Shown: in pieces, positions 23,344 through 36,300 of the stretch
Layout: every line of letters begins with the position of its first letter
Position numbering within the stretch: the first letter of the stretch is position 1
Source: Sceloporus undulatus
Lineage: Eukaryota; Chordata; Lepidosauria; Squamata; Phrynosomatidae
Reading direction: 5' to 3'
DNA length: 64,000 bases
NCBI RefSeq assembly: GCF_019175285.1
Contig: NC_056526.1
Location: forward strand, 125,513,271 to 125,577,270
Made by a program: the position numbers and the translations under genes
The notes under the pieces: generated by a model
What the model was told of the DNA's origin: nothing
What the model saw: only the letters and a program-made list of their open reading frames with translations
Database searches by the model: none

Positions 23344-24260
23344 TAAATACACAAATCCCAATCTTGGCACTACCTTTCCATTATGTGTTCCTGTGAGGTA
23401 AGAGGTTATGCTGATAGTAGCATTGCTACTGTTAGGGTTTCCCAAATCAGACATGCTTTTGCCAAGGAGCTAGACTAAAGGTACTAAACACCTATAGAGC
23501 AACAATAGTAGTGACAGATGTCAGTTGTGGAAGATCTCTATGTGTAACCTACACTCTGGACAAGCTGACAGAGTCAGGACATAATATGCATAGCATATAC
23601 TGTACAGAAATACAGGAATAGGTTCAGAAGATGGAGGGATAAAATTCGGGAAAAGAAACTCCAACAATTTAAGATATGCAAACGATACCATACTACTAGC
23701 TGAAAATAGCAAAGACTTGGAACAATTACTGAAGATGGCCAAGGAAAAAAGTGCAAAAGCAGGGTTACAACTGAACATTAAAAAAAACAAAAAATAATGA
23801 CCAAACGATTTATAGAACTTTAAACTGGGTAATGAATATAGTGATCCTATGTTCCTATTATTTTGACACAAATCAAAATGGAGACTGTGGTCAAGAAAGC
23901 AGAAGGAGACTTAAGATATGGAAGGGCAGCATTGAAGGGACAAAATTAGATCCTCAGGTGCAAAGATATATCAGCAGATACCAAAGTCAGAATGATCCAT
24001 GCCATTGTGATTCTAATTTCTAGAAATGCTTGTGAAAGTTGGTCAGTGAAGAAAGCAGGCAGGAAGAAATCTCATCTGAAATGTGGAGGTGACACCATGG
24101 ACCTCTACAGTAAATTAGGCCTTAACTATCTTTAGATGCCAAGATGACTAAATTGAGAGTGTTGTGTTTTTGATATATTGGCTGAGTTCCTGCATTGGGA
24201 AATCTTTCTACATTTTCAGCTGTGCAGTGTACCCACGCCATTTCTATGTTGCCAAAGAGT

Positions 24261-24304
<44 letters not shown>

Positions 24305-27300
24305 TGAGGAGAGATGTGTCTAGCTCTTTTTCTGTAGCTGGACATGATGTGACAGCATTTGTTGAGATTCCCACCCCATTTGCCTTTTGGCAGCATGGAA
24401 ATGGCCCTGTTTGGAGGAGGACTTTGCTGTTGAAAAGGTAGGTTGTATGTGTGTATAGGTGTGTGTGTGTGGGGGACTTTTGGTTCATCATAAAAGTGAA
24501 TTGCAATGATGTAAGGCAGACTTACAATGTCATAATTACTAAACATAATGCAAGCCATCATGAGACAATGTGATACATTGGAAAAAGAGGATAATGTTTA
24601 GTAAAAATGGAGCACAGTAGGAAAAGGCGAAGACCGCATTACAGATGGATAAATTCAAACAAGGAAACCACAGGCCTGGGTTTGCAAGACCAGAGCAGGA
24701 TATCTAATGACCAAGGCCCTGGGAGACCTCTCATTCATAGGGTTGCCATAAATCAAAGTTGACTTGACAGGAAATGACAACAAAACATATAAATTACAAA
24801 TATATTGCTGAAAAGTAAATGTAGACTTAATACTATTAGAAAATAAGTACTGCCACAGTGAGATTAGAGCCTTTTCCCAAAAATTCTTTTATCGTTGTCT
24901 GGCCTTGTTGCCTTGTTTCTATTCTTTAAAGCCAGAGCTTATTTTTCACTAAGGCAAGAAGAGCCATGCAGTTGCCTCAGGCAAAGACTTACAGTAAATC
25001 AAATTACCATCTTGCAAATCTTGGAGTAGAATGTTCTTGCTTTTATCAAGAGTAAAATGTCTTTGCTTTTGTTTTCATCCAGAGAACTGGAGTGGTGTAA
25101 TTGAGCACTGGACTATCACTCTTGAGACCATGGTGCAAATTCCTCTTCAGCCATGGAAACTCACTGGGTGGCCTTGGGCATGTCATACTCTGCTAGCCTT
25201 AGAGGAAGCCAAAGGCAAACCCTCTCTGAACAAATCTTGCCAAGAAATCTCTGTGATAGAACCTAGAGTCCGCTAAATTGAAGTTTACTTGATGGCACAC
25301 AACAACACCAATTTACAGTTGGCCCTCTGTATCCACAGATTCCTTATCAATGGATTCAACCATCCATGGCTTGAAAAGGTATATAAAAATTTTATATATA
25401 TTGAAAATACATATAAAAATATGTTCCAAAAAGCAAGCCATGATTTTTGCCATTTTATACAAGGGGCACCATTTTACTATGCCATTGTATTTAATGGGAC
25501 TTGAGCATTCATGGATTTTGGTATCTACATAGGCCCCGGAACCAAATCCCAACGGATACCAAGAGCCCACTGTAATTTCATTCATTCAGAACTGTCTTCT
25601 GACAAAGATACTTGGAAAGAGGCCTTCAGCTATTGCCATTAACTTAAAAAAGGATTTAATTGGTTAAATGTCAGACTTTCATGTCTTTCTTGTCCTGGAA
25701 ATGTGTACAGATTGTGAATATTTGAGTAAACAAAGCTGTTTGTCAGTAAAATGCATAATCATTTCTAAAGGTTAAAAGAAATGGAGATGGGGAGTGGAAC
25801 AGGAGTAAATGGCAGGAAATATGTCAATAATTAGTATGCATTAAGCAGCACCAAATAAAAACATGTTGAGCAACACAGCTAGAATTTCCCTGAGATTATA
25901 AATCCATGCAATATTCTGTAAAAACAAACAAACCACAAAACGGTTATTTTGCTAAATTAGAAAAGATCTAAAGGATATTCTGGAACTGTTGAATAAAAAA
26001 TATTTTATTATTTAAAAAGCAAAGCTCTGGTGCCACAACAAACTACAGTTCCCAGAATTCCATAGCATTGAGTTGTGGCAGTTAAAATGGTGTCAAACTG
26101 TATTATTACTGCAGTGCAGATGGGTCCAGTGTTTCTTTTCTGTCCTTTCTTTTCATATGAGACTAGACAAATAGCCAGTTAATAATGACAGAAAGGAGCT
26201 CTCTTGACACCTCTCTCCTCCCAGGCATGTTGGGAGAAGAAAACCTACCCAAAGGTACCAAAGGTAAAGAAGCCATGAATCTATCCCACAAGTTCTCAAC
26301 CTTTGGGCCTCCATTTCTTTTGAACTTTAGATCCCAGAAACCCCAGCTAATTTGGCAAACAGTAAGGGATTATGGGAAGTGGAATCCAAACCATCTAGAA
26401 GACCAAAGGTTGGGAACAACTAATCTACCCAGTTCAGCATGCTATATAAAAACTGCTCTTATTTTGCAGTAACCTCAAGCTGTAGTAAATCAGACCACTA
26501 GATGGCAGATTTCAGCTGTAAAATTTTTTTAACCTTCTTTGTTCAGAATTAAATAGCTGTGCAAAGAGTCACAGCTGGCTTCACTTTCCATGCTGTATGT
26601 GCAGTTCTACATGTATAGTCCACTGAAATACCAGAATGTCTGACAGTATTAGTATATTTAGACAAATGAGAATCATTAGCTGAAAACATAAACGAAAATT
26701 TAAAAGGAAATGGCAAATTTTGAAATAATGAGTTTCCATACTTAAATTATCTATAGACTCAACATTTTAAATCCAGATAGTGGAATTCTGAATACCTTTA
26801 AAAGCATAAGAACTGCCAGGTTTGCGAATGGGTTATAAATCTCACCTCCTGTTTATACATCTAGCTGAAGAAGTAGAATATTTCCTTAACCAAGAGAGGT
26901 TCCCCAGTGAGGTACTCTTCTCATTCCTCTGCAGAGTGGTCTACTTAAATTTCAAAGACCTAACCTGTAAAGGAGAGCCACAAAGAATGTAATCTTATAC
27001 ACTCTGCTTTTTCTTGGCATATTTCAGTGTATACCTATTCAGAAGTAAAACCACCGATGTCATAGGCTTGCATCTTCACTGTATTAAAAGGATATAGACA
27101 TGCTTATCTTTGGAAGGACCAAAGGAAGGAATAGTCTTACATAGCAATTAAAAATAACTTGAGGCAGTTTTTAAAATGAACATGTCTACCTAGTTTGGAG
27201 TTTGGACTGTGGAAAAATAAAGGACTCTGTACGTTGCAGTAAGCCCAAATCAGTAAACTGGAAATTGTAGTGCCCATTCAGTCCACATGGCTTTAGTTAC

Positions 27301-30300
27301 ACCAAATTATTACCCTTTTAGCAAGCTTGGTTAAGGAAAGGGAGACTGCGTTCCCATACAATGTTCAAGCATTACTATATGGCTTCTACTCAGCTTTCTA
27401 AAGGCAGTGCAGAGAAACTCTACAATTGGCTTATGGAGGCAATATAAGGTATTGGGCTGGCATATAAAACAGAATGGGAATTAGATCTGAATATATCATT
27501 TTCAGAGGCTACTTGGAATAAGATTTGGGGTTTCCCCCCATTCAGATCTAGATACATCCTACTTAGATGGTGCTCCTTAAAACTACACTGCAAATGATAC
27601 CTTACCCCTGTACAACTGGCTAGATTTTCTTAGTAGTTAACTACACAATTTTGGATGGGTTGTAATTGTAAGAGAATATATGTCCATATGTGGTTGCATT
27701 GTGATAAAACTAGCCAATTTTTGTTAAATGTACTGTACTATATGTTATTTCTGAGATCACTCCCTGTCCTGGTCTTTTATTACTTCCAGTGTTTCTGGGA
27801 GAAAACAGAAACTTGAAACAAATAAAAGATTTTTCCCCTTCCTGGCCATCACTAGAATTGAAATTGCCAAGAAATGGAAGATAGGCAGCTTGACAATAGG
27901 TAACTGGTGGCACAGGTTATGGGACAGTTTACTAATGGAAAAATGGTCAGACAGGATAAATAACCTCCATTGTACCCCTTTTGAGGAGAAATGGTGTCCG
28001 TTTCTAGAATATATTAAAAATCATTCCTGTCAACCAAAAGTGCCAGACCAGCTTTTAAATATCTGGAAAAACGGTATTATGGAAGACTAATAATAATAAT
28101 GACTTATATGTGTGTGGCTGTGTTGTTTGATACCTTTATATACCCCTCCTAGGAGTCACACAATGAAGCGAGATGCAGGGTGATGGTATAGTGTTGGCAT
28201 TTTAATATGTTTTAAAAGTCTTTTAATGGCGCTTTTAACTTGTGTTTTAAACTTGTATTTGTTTTTTAATCAAAGTTAGTTTAATTATGTTTTAACTAAA
28301 ACAAAGATAATAATAATAATAGTAATAATAATAATATCTTTATTTGTATTTTCCCGCCTCTCCCAGGTGAATTGAGGTGGGATTACAATCCAATGCAATA
28401 TACAATTTACAAATACAAATCACAACAATAAAAACAGCAATAGAATACAATAGAACGTAAAAACAGATAACAATTAAAAACAATACTATCAAAGCAAAAG
28501 AGGAGAGAGATGTTTCAATCTAGGTCAAAGAGGTAGAAGAATATGTCTTATAAGAGATCAGGTGGGTAAACTTGCCGGAAGAGATCTGTCTTAACTGCCC
28601 TCTTAAAGTCCTCCAAGGAGGTAGTGAGATGGATCTCTTCCAGGAGACTGTTCCAAAGTTTTGGAGCAGCTGCAGTAAAGGCTTTGTGGGAAGTGGAAGT
28701 TAGTCTGGTTGTGTGTGATTCCAACAAATTCTTCCCCAATGTTCTAAGAGTGCGGGGCAGATTATGTAGGGAGAGGCGTTCCTGCAAGTAACTTGGGCCC
28801 AAGCCATGTAGGGCTTTAAAGGTGATAACCAACACCTTGTATTGCACCTGGAAGCTAATCAGCAGCCAGTGAAGATCTTTTAAAATTGGAGTTATGTGGT
28901 CGAACCTTGATGAACTGGCGACCAGTCTGGCTGCCATATTTTGAACTAATTGAAGCTTCCAAACTTGGTACAAGGGTAGCCCCATTTAGAGCGCATTACA
29001 GAAATCAAGACAAAAGATTACCAGAGCATGTACTACTGCTTCAAGGTCCTTTCGGTCCAGTTGGCGTATAAGCTGAAGTTGGTATAAAGCACTCCTGACC
29101 GTCGCATCTATTTGAGATGACAAGTGTACAGTAGAGGTGGATTCAGGAGTACTCCCAAACTGTGAACTTTATCTTTTAGGGGAAGTGTGACCCCATCCAG
29201 GACAGGATGACAAAGTTCCTTCCATAGACCTGGGGTACGTATCGCGAGTACTTCCGTTTTCTCTGGATTCAACTTGAGTTTGTTTTCCCTCATCCGGCCC
29301 ATTACCAACTCAAGACAAGCATTCAGAGGAGAGATGCCATCCTTAGTCACTAGAGAACTGTGACTAGAGAAACATATTTGGGTGTCATCAGCGTACTGAT
29401 AACACCGTGCCCCATGTCTCCGGATGATCTCTCCCAGCGTCTTCATGTAAATGTTAAACAGCATGGGGAACAGGATGGCGCCCTAAGGGACACCAGGTGT
29501 CAGCTGTTTTTTTAGAAGAGCAGCTGCCCCCCAGCATCAACATCTGGAATCTGCCCGTGAGGTAGGAACGGAGCCACTGCAAAGCAGTACCCCCAATACC
29601 TAACTCCCTCAGGCATTCCAGAAGGATGCCATGGTCAATGGTATCGAATGCCGCTGAGATGTCCAAGAGCACCAGCAGGGTCACACTTCCCCTGTCGATA
29701 TCCAGACGGAGATCATCAGCTCCGCATCCTGCCCTGAAGCCAGTTTGAAATGGGTCCAGATAATCGGCTTCATCCAAGATAGCTTGGAGTTACAAGGCAA
29801 CTGCTCTCTTGATCACTTTGCCCAGGAATGGTAATAAGGAGACCGGTCTGTAATTATTTCTCATCAGGGGTCTGCCATGTCTCTCTGTCTTCCAGTGGGT
29901 CCTCAAGGGGGCCTCCAGATGGCCTATTAAAAAGAAGAAAAATGCAGTTAGTATAACTTGATAACAAATATAGCATTTTAATAATTAAAAGAAGTCAAAG
30001 AGGAACATAAAACAATTGCACTAGTTTAAAACTGCTGATAGACGTTTAAAATAGATGAAAAGCACAGCTGATTAAAATAGTCTTTGCAACCTTTGTAAAC
30101 TGATCAGTGAGCAATCATACTGCATTGGGGGGCTGGAAATTCCATAGGTTGGGTTCTGGATTCCTCCATCTGGCCCCATCATGTGCACTTCCAAGGATGT
30201 TGGAATGCGCTGCGAACTCCTGACTGCTGAATGCAGTACATAAGCAAGCTCATGTACGAGAAACTCTTCTTAGAATAAGGAAAGGTTGCAAGTTATGTTA

Positions 30301-33300
30301 ATTAACATCTAGGGACTCTGTCACACACAGGAAAAAAGCCGGGAGTAAAAGACATTTTCCCAGCATAGTTGTACAACCGTGGCAAAGATTTTCAGATACA
30401 TCGTGATCATAGAGGACTTATCCTGGGACGAACCAGGAATGCTCTAGCAGCAAATCACTCACGGGGAAATCCCGTGAACGGTTTGTTGCTGGAGCATTTC
30501 TGGTTCTTCCTGGGGTAAGTCCTCTGATCATGGCATCTTTGCTTTGTGACTTTTCTGAGAAAACACCCTTTTAATCCCTGATTTCCCCCTGTGTGATCAT
30601 CTCCTAGGTTCTCAATTAGCTGGAAGGGTTCATTTCAAAGGAACAGATTGGCTGTAACTAATATGAAAGTTTTAATATTAGAAATCTTTTCAGTGCTGAG
30701 CACCTCTGTAGCCCTTACTAATGCTAATTACATTGGTGATGATTAGAGATTATTTTAATTTGAGCTTTCCAAAGTAGGTTTTTTTCCCATGCTCCTTTGC
30801 TTTAATGCCAGCTGTGCAATATAAACTTATAATTACAAACTGCAAATCTAATTTTCTACTACTGTGGGTCTCTTCCAAGTATGCTGTGAACAACAAGAAG
30901 AAATTTTCTGTTGTAAAAAATGTGTTATCACTAGCAGGCATTCACTGTTCAGAGCATCTAAGTTTCTTGATGGAGAATCTCAGAGCAGCTGAAGCGCTTT
31001 TACAGGCCAGTTATTTGAACATCACCAGCAGATCAGCAAATCGGGTGACTCAGAAGGCCACAAAAGAAAGCAAAGGAGGGTCTCCAGAAAAGTGACTGTA
31101 ACAGAAATAGCATTAGATGTCTTAAATGATCCAGAGGACATGCTGCAGGGAAAGAAAGAGATAACTTCACAAGCATACGTACTGAAAATCTGACAAGAAA
31201 GGACAAGGAATGAAGACCACCCCCAAATTCTTTTTAGAATTTTAGATATCTGAAGTTTAGACGTAGGCTGCATCTGCACTGCAAATTAATGCAGTTTGAC
31301 CCCTCTTTAACTGTCATTACTCCATCCTATGGAATCCTGGAAATTGTAGTTTGTTTTTGGCATGACAATGCTCTGACAGAGTAGCCTAAATATCTCTCAA
31401 AACTACAAATCCCAGAATTCCATAGCATGGAGCCATGGTAGTTAAAGCGATCTAAAACTACATTATTTCTCCAGTACAGTACTAATTAACCCATAGAGGA
31501 CTAAATCTAGCATCTTCCTCCTATACATAAAATGATTTTATTTATTCGTGTTTTCATCTAATTTGGACAGGTAGCACCCCTCCACACACACAATTTGCAC
31601 CATTTAGCAAACTTTTCTAATTTCTGTGGGGGAGGAGGTGCGGGGGGGGCAGGGGATTAGAGAACGAGGAAGTCCATTCTTACCTGCTCAGTTGCACATG
31701 TCTAAATCTGCATTCAACAAAATGTGTTGCAGGTGAATATTCTCAAGAATGAAAGAATTGTTAGATATAATTAATTTCCACACTAAATAAACCCAATAAA
31801 ACAAGAGTATTTTCATTAGTGTGACTGTGCAACTTCTTGGAGAGGAGTGGAAGCCCTGAGCGTGCATGGACAGAAACTAAACAAATAAGAGTTTCCTTCA
31901 TTATCCCCGAGGGGATGCAGATAGGATTCTGCTGACATAAAAGGAAACTTTCCTTGGCTTGATTCAAATTGTGACTGGAAATTATGAGTAATCTTGGAGC
32001 TGTACTGGAAATTCCAGTGGTTTTTGTAAATTTGTCAGCCTGAACTGTCAACCTCTACTGTGAGTTGCCAAAAACGCTTACCTGGCACCTTTGATTGTGG
32101 ACGGCAGGTGTAAAAGAGAAGGAAGAAAGCATCTCCTTTTCCTCCCCTCCCTCTATAGTGCTTGGAAATCTGCTCCAGCTGCAATCCAAATGCCATGGAG
32201 GAAGCAAAGGAGAGCAGGGGGGAAGAACAGAAGACTAAGTGGGAAGCCTTCCTCCTTCCATGTCTGCTAATTGTGGGGTTGGGTTACTAAAATCTCTGTT
32301 GAATCCCTACATGCTGGAGTTATTACACCAGGGATGGAGAATCACCTGAAGAAACTATGCCCTCATTATTTGTGTGTGTGTTTTTTAAGTCAGAACAACC
32401 CTAGTATAGATTCAAGAAATTGATACAATGAGCTCTCAGAAAGAATAGAATGAGTGGACAGAGGAGGGGGTTGGCAGCTAACAAACACCATCTTGAGCAA
32501 GCTCATTCTTTTTTAGACCTGTCTGGAAGAGCCCATTTGTGTATTTTAAGAGACTGGACATCAAGGAATGCAACTGGAACAGTTTCTGCCACAATTGACA
32601 TGTTTGCTAAGTTGCATACCACTGAGCTGGAGGAAGGGTTTGTACCCTTTCTCATGCTGTCTCAGGGGGGGGGGGTGCATTGCAAAGGATAACAAGTCCC
32701 TAGCAGACAGTATTTGTGTAATGCCAGCACACCAAGACCATCTGGCCCTGTCACAAGTACTTCTGAACTAAACTACTGTCATTTAGAAAAGCCTAATTGC
32801 AAAACTGAATCCCAGACAGTTGTGTATATATCAGATTAATCAGTGGGGGTGCCGGCTGTTATAATGACTTAAGATGGCTGTTTGGATTTACTGAAAGAAA
32901 CAGTTCAACACTTAAAATAGCTACTGTGCCCTGTTTCTTATTTTGGGATTAGTATAGATTTGGACCAGAAATTTGATAAGAGCAACCCTTTTCACTTTAA
33001 CGCTGCAGTCCAAACACACACATTAGGGCACTGGCCCTTGTAAATCATATTTTCTAAGTCCTTCCAAGTAAGTATGCATGGAATTATATCAGTTTTTTAA
33101 AAGAATGTGCTTTTGCGCAGGTCTCTGGTACATCTTAAAGAAAAATCAAAATTCTGTGTCAGAATAAAGCAAATATTGTTCTGGGAAACAATAAATTCTG
33201 GAGTATGCATAAATTATGTGTATTAAGAATATTCCCTTATTTCTTTTATACAACATCTGCCTCTGTATGTCTTTAGGAGAGACAAGGAATTTGAAGTGCT

Positions 33301-36300
33301 GCTTCCTAACCACTGGGGAAAAACATACTGAATCTCATCTGATTTGAGAATAAAATAAAATAGAATTACATAGAATAAATGAACAACACAAACAAGGCTA
33401 TTTAATGGTGAGGCTTAAATGTTAATACCACAATCCCGCAAACATTAATCATCACTGCATGCAATTGAAAGGAATGGAGTGGCATTAGTTGTGGTATTAG
33501 TGGGATTTAAATCAGTGGGACACACACAGAGGTCCCTACTACTATTCTTTGCATCACGCTTTGTGTGTGGGTGAGGGCTGGATGTTTTATCATTCAGTTT
33601 CGTGCTCTCAATAGCACTGAACTGGACCTTATCAAAAGGATTCATGAACAAATAGAAGTGTTTTCAGATATAAAACAGAAAAGGTATCTGCAAATGTCTA
33701 TAGCAAGGAAATGGAGGGTGAAACAACATTGTAATATAGCTCTGGAAGTTTTTAGGATCCTTTTGGAAATGAGGTGAAACCGTAGCCCTTCAGATGTTGT
33801 TCGACTGTATATGGAATATAATCAACTGTACGTCAACCTCATGTACAACTCAAGAGCAGGTTTTGTATCCAAAATTATAGATTTTGATATGACCTGTGGA
33901 TAAGTCAAAAACAAAACCTTGGGGCATGTAACAAAAGATCTAAAAGATAAAGCAAAGGAAAACATTGCCAAAGAACTTACTAAATTCCAGCAGGCTTAAC
34001 TGTTTTTGCTCCCACTAAAGACTGGATGGATAAGAGAGCAGAGAGGGGTCAGAGCGTCCAGCAGAGATTACGCTCTTGCCTTTCACCAGGGGATGGTTCT
34101 TTTTTAAAATAAGAGTTAAAGTGCTGTAGTTACATTGACCTGTGTCAGTTTTGGGTCAGTTTTTTTGACTAAAATTTTTACACATTTACATGAATATATA
34201 CTGTACTTCTCCTATTATCCCTGACCATGGGATATATACTGTACTTCTCCCATCACCCCCTGACCTGTACCAGATAGGACTAGTGGCAACCAGAGTTGTA
34301 CAACACCATAGCCTTTCTCTTGACCCGCCACCATCACAGGATTGCTTGGTGAGGACACAAGAGAGAGTCTTTTTGGTGGCTGTTCCCAACCTCAGGAATA
34401 CCCTCCTGTGAGATGCTAGGATGGCCACCTCGCTGCACTCCTTTCACCGGGAGTCATAAACTTTTCTTTTCAAGCATAGTTTTTACATGTAATTACACTC
34501 AGGGAGGCTTCCTGTGGGATCAATGCTTTTGTATGCTGTTAATGTGTTTTTTTTATTTAATATGTTTTTAATGTTTTTATATTTTTGTTATATTCATGTC
34601 ATGTTTTTAATTGTGTTTTTAAAATGTTCTGTTTTTTAAAGTATGTGTGAGCTACTTTGATTCCAGGGCACCCCCTAGATATCAAAATCTGTGGATGCTC
34701 AAGACCTATTATATACAGTGAGGTAGTAAAACAGTGTCTCTTACATAGAATGACATAAATCAAGGTTTGCTTTTTGGAACTTTCCTTTGGTGGCGGGTTT
34801 TGGAATGTTTTCAAGCCGTGGATGGTTGAATTTGTGGATGCAGAATCTATGGATATGGAAGGCTGAGCATATGTTAATTCAATGCTGCAAAGTCTCTGTA
34901 AAGCTAGAAATCTTAGGTGCTAACAGTGAAATGTGGGTGGATGTCACCCATAACTTTATCTTGCATAAAAGAAGTAGTGGTTATCCTGCAATAACAGCTA
35001 TATTTTCATATCTATGTCAGGTGCGTGTCATCCAGTTAAAAGGGGAAGATATTATGATATTATGAAAGCTCATGCTAAAATATCAGTTTGTTTTCAGCCT
35101 GCTAGATTCTTCCTGCCCCATCCTTTTTTTTCTTCTTCTTCTTGTGCTGTGACAGACTAACATGTCTTTTCTTTGAATACTAATAAATAAACAGTTACTG
35201 TTTAAAGTAGCCTGCAGTACAGCTTTTGTTCTGTTTTTACAGGCATGTTTAGAATGAATTTTAAAAAACTGGGTTCTTCACCAAGAAACTGATATTGATT
35301 TCTTGCTGGCTTCTATGTACAGAGTTCGGGAATTAATTAATACTGACCTTAATTTGTTTCATGCAGTGAGCACTCCAACCATAGTTATCAGCCTTGTTGA
35401 ATGAGTTAAAATGCCCCAGGCATAACTGCTTCTCAATACAGTATTATGTATATTCAGCATTGAATATCTTAGTTTGTTCTGCAGGAATGTAACACTAAAG
35501 GTGGTTGTTGTTGTGTTCCTTCAAATCAACTTATGGCAACCCTATCATAGAGTTTTCTTGGCAAGATTTGTTCAGAGGAGGTTTGCCAGTGCTTTCCCCT
35601 GAGGCTGAGAGCAAGTGACTTGCTCAAAGTCATCCAGTGGGTTTCATGGCTGGGTGGGAATCAAACCCTGGTCTCCAGAGTTGTAGCCACTATGTCACTC
35701 TGAATCTCTATATATAGTTCCATTCAGTTTATTCACTTTTGAGCTACTTCCACAACAGGGTGCCTAGATAAAAATAGGTAATGTAAACAATAAAGTCTCA
35801 TGGTTACCACCAGGAAAGCCCCCTAGCCTGGGGATCAAAAATAAATAAATGAATAAATTTTGAATAAATTTTATTTCAGCCAACAGGCCATTAAACAACA
35901 AAGCATATATAAAACATGTAAAACATTTAAAACATATAAAACTTATGGAAATAAATCTATAAAATAGATATTCATAACATACTCATGAAATATACATTTA
36001 TGTATATACAAAAGCGCTCTCAGATATATTGATCAAAAATAAAATAGCAATCTGGATGGATCCTTCTTCAGCATGCACCTCTAATCTTGAGGATTTGTCA
36101 GAAGACATTTGGAAGAGGGGGGAAAAACCCTTCTTTTTGAAATGACAGTATCCAACTGCTATTGCTGCCACTTTTGTGGGCTAGTAAAACACCGTAAGAC
36201 TTTCAATAAAACCCAAGACATGTGCAAAATTGACACCTACCTGCGACATTACTTTTGATTTCTTTTATAGGTGATGAAATCCCACATTATATTACAATGT

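Noticed and set aside
24178-24561. Open frames with Val-Cys or Thr-His runs
   Set aside because: They are translations of the (TG)n microsatellite.
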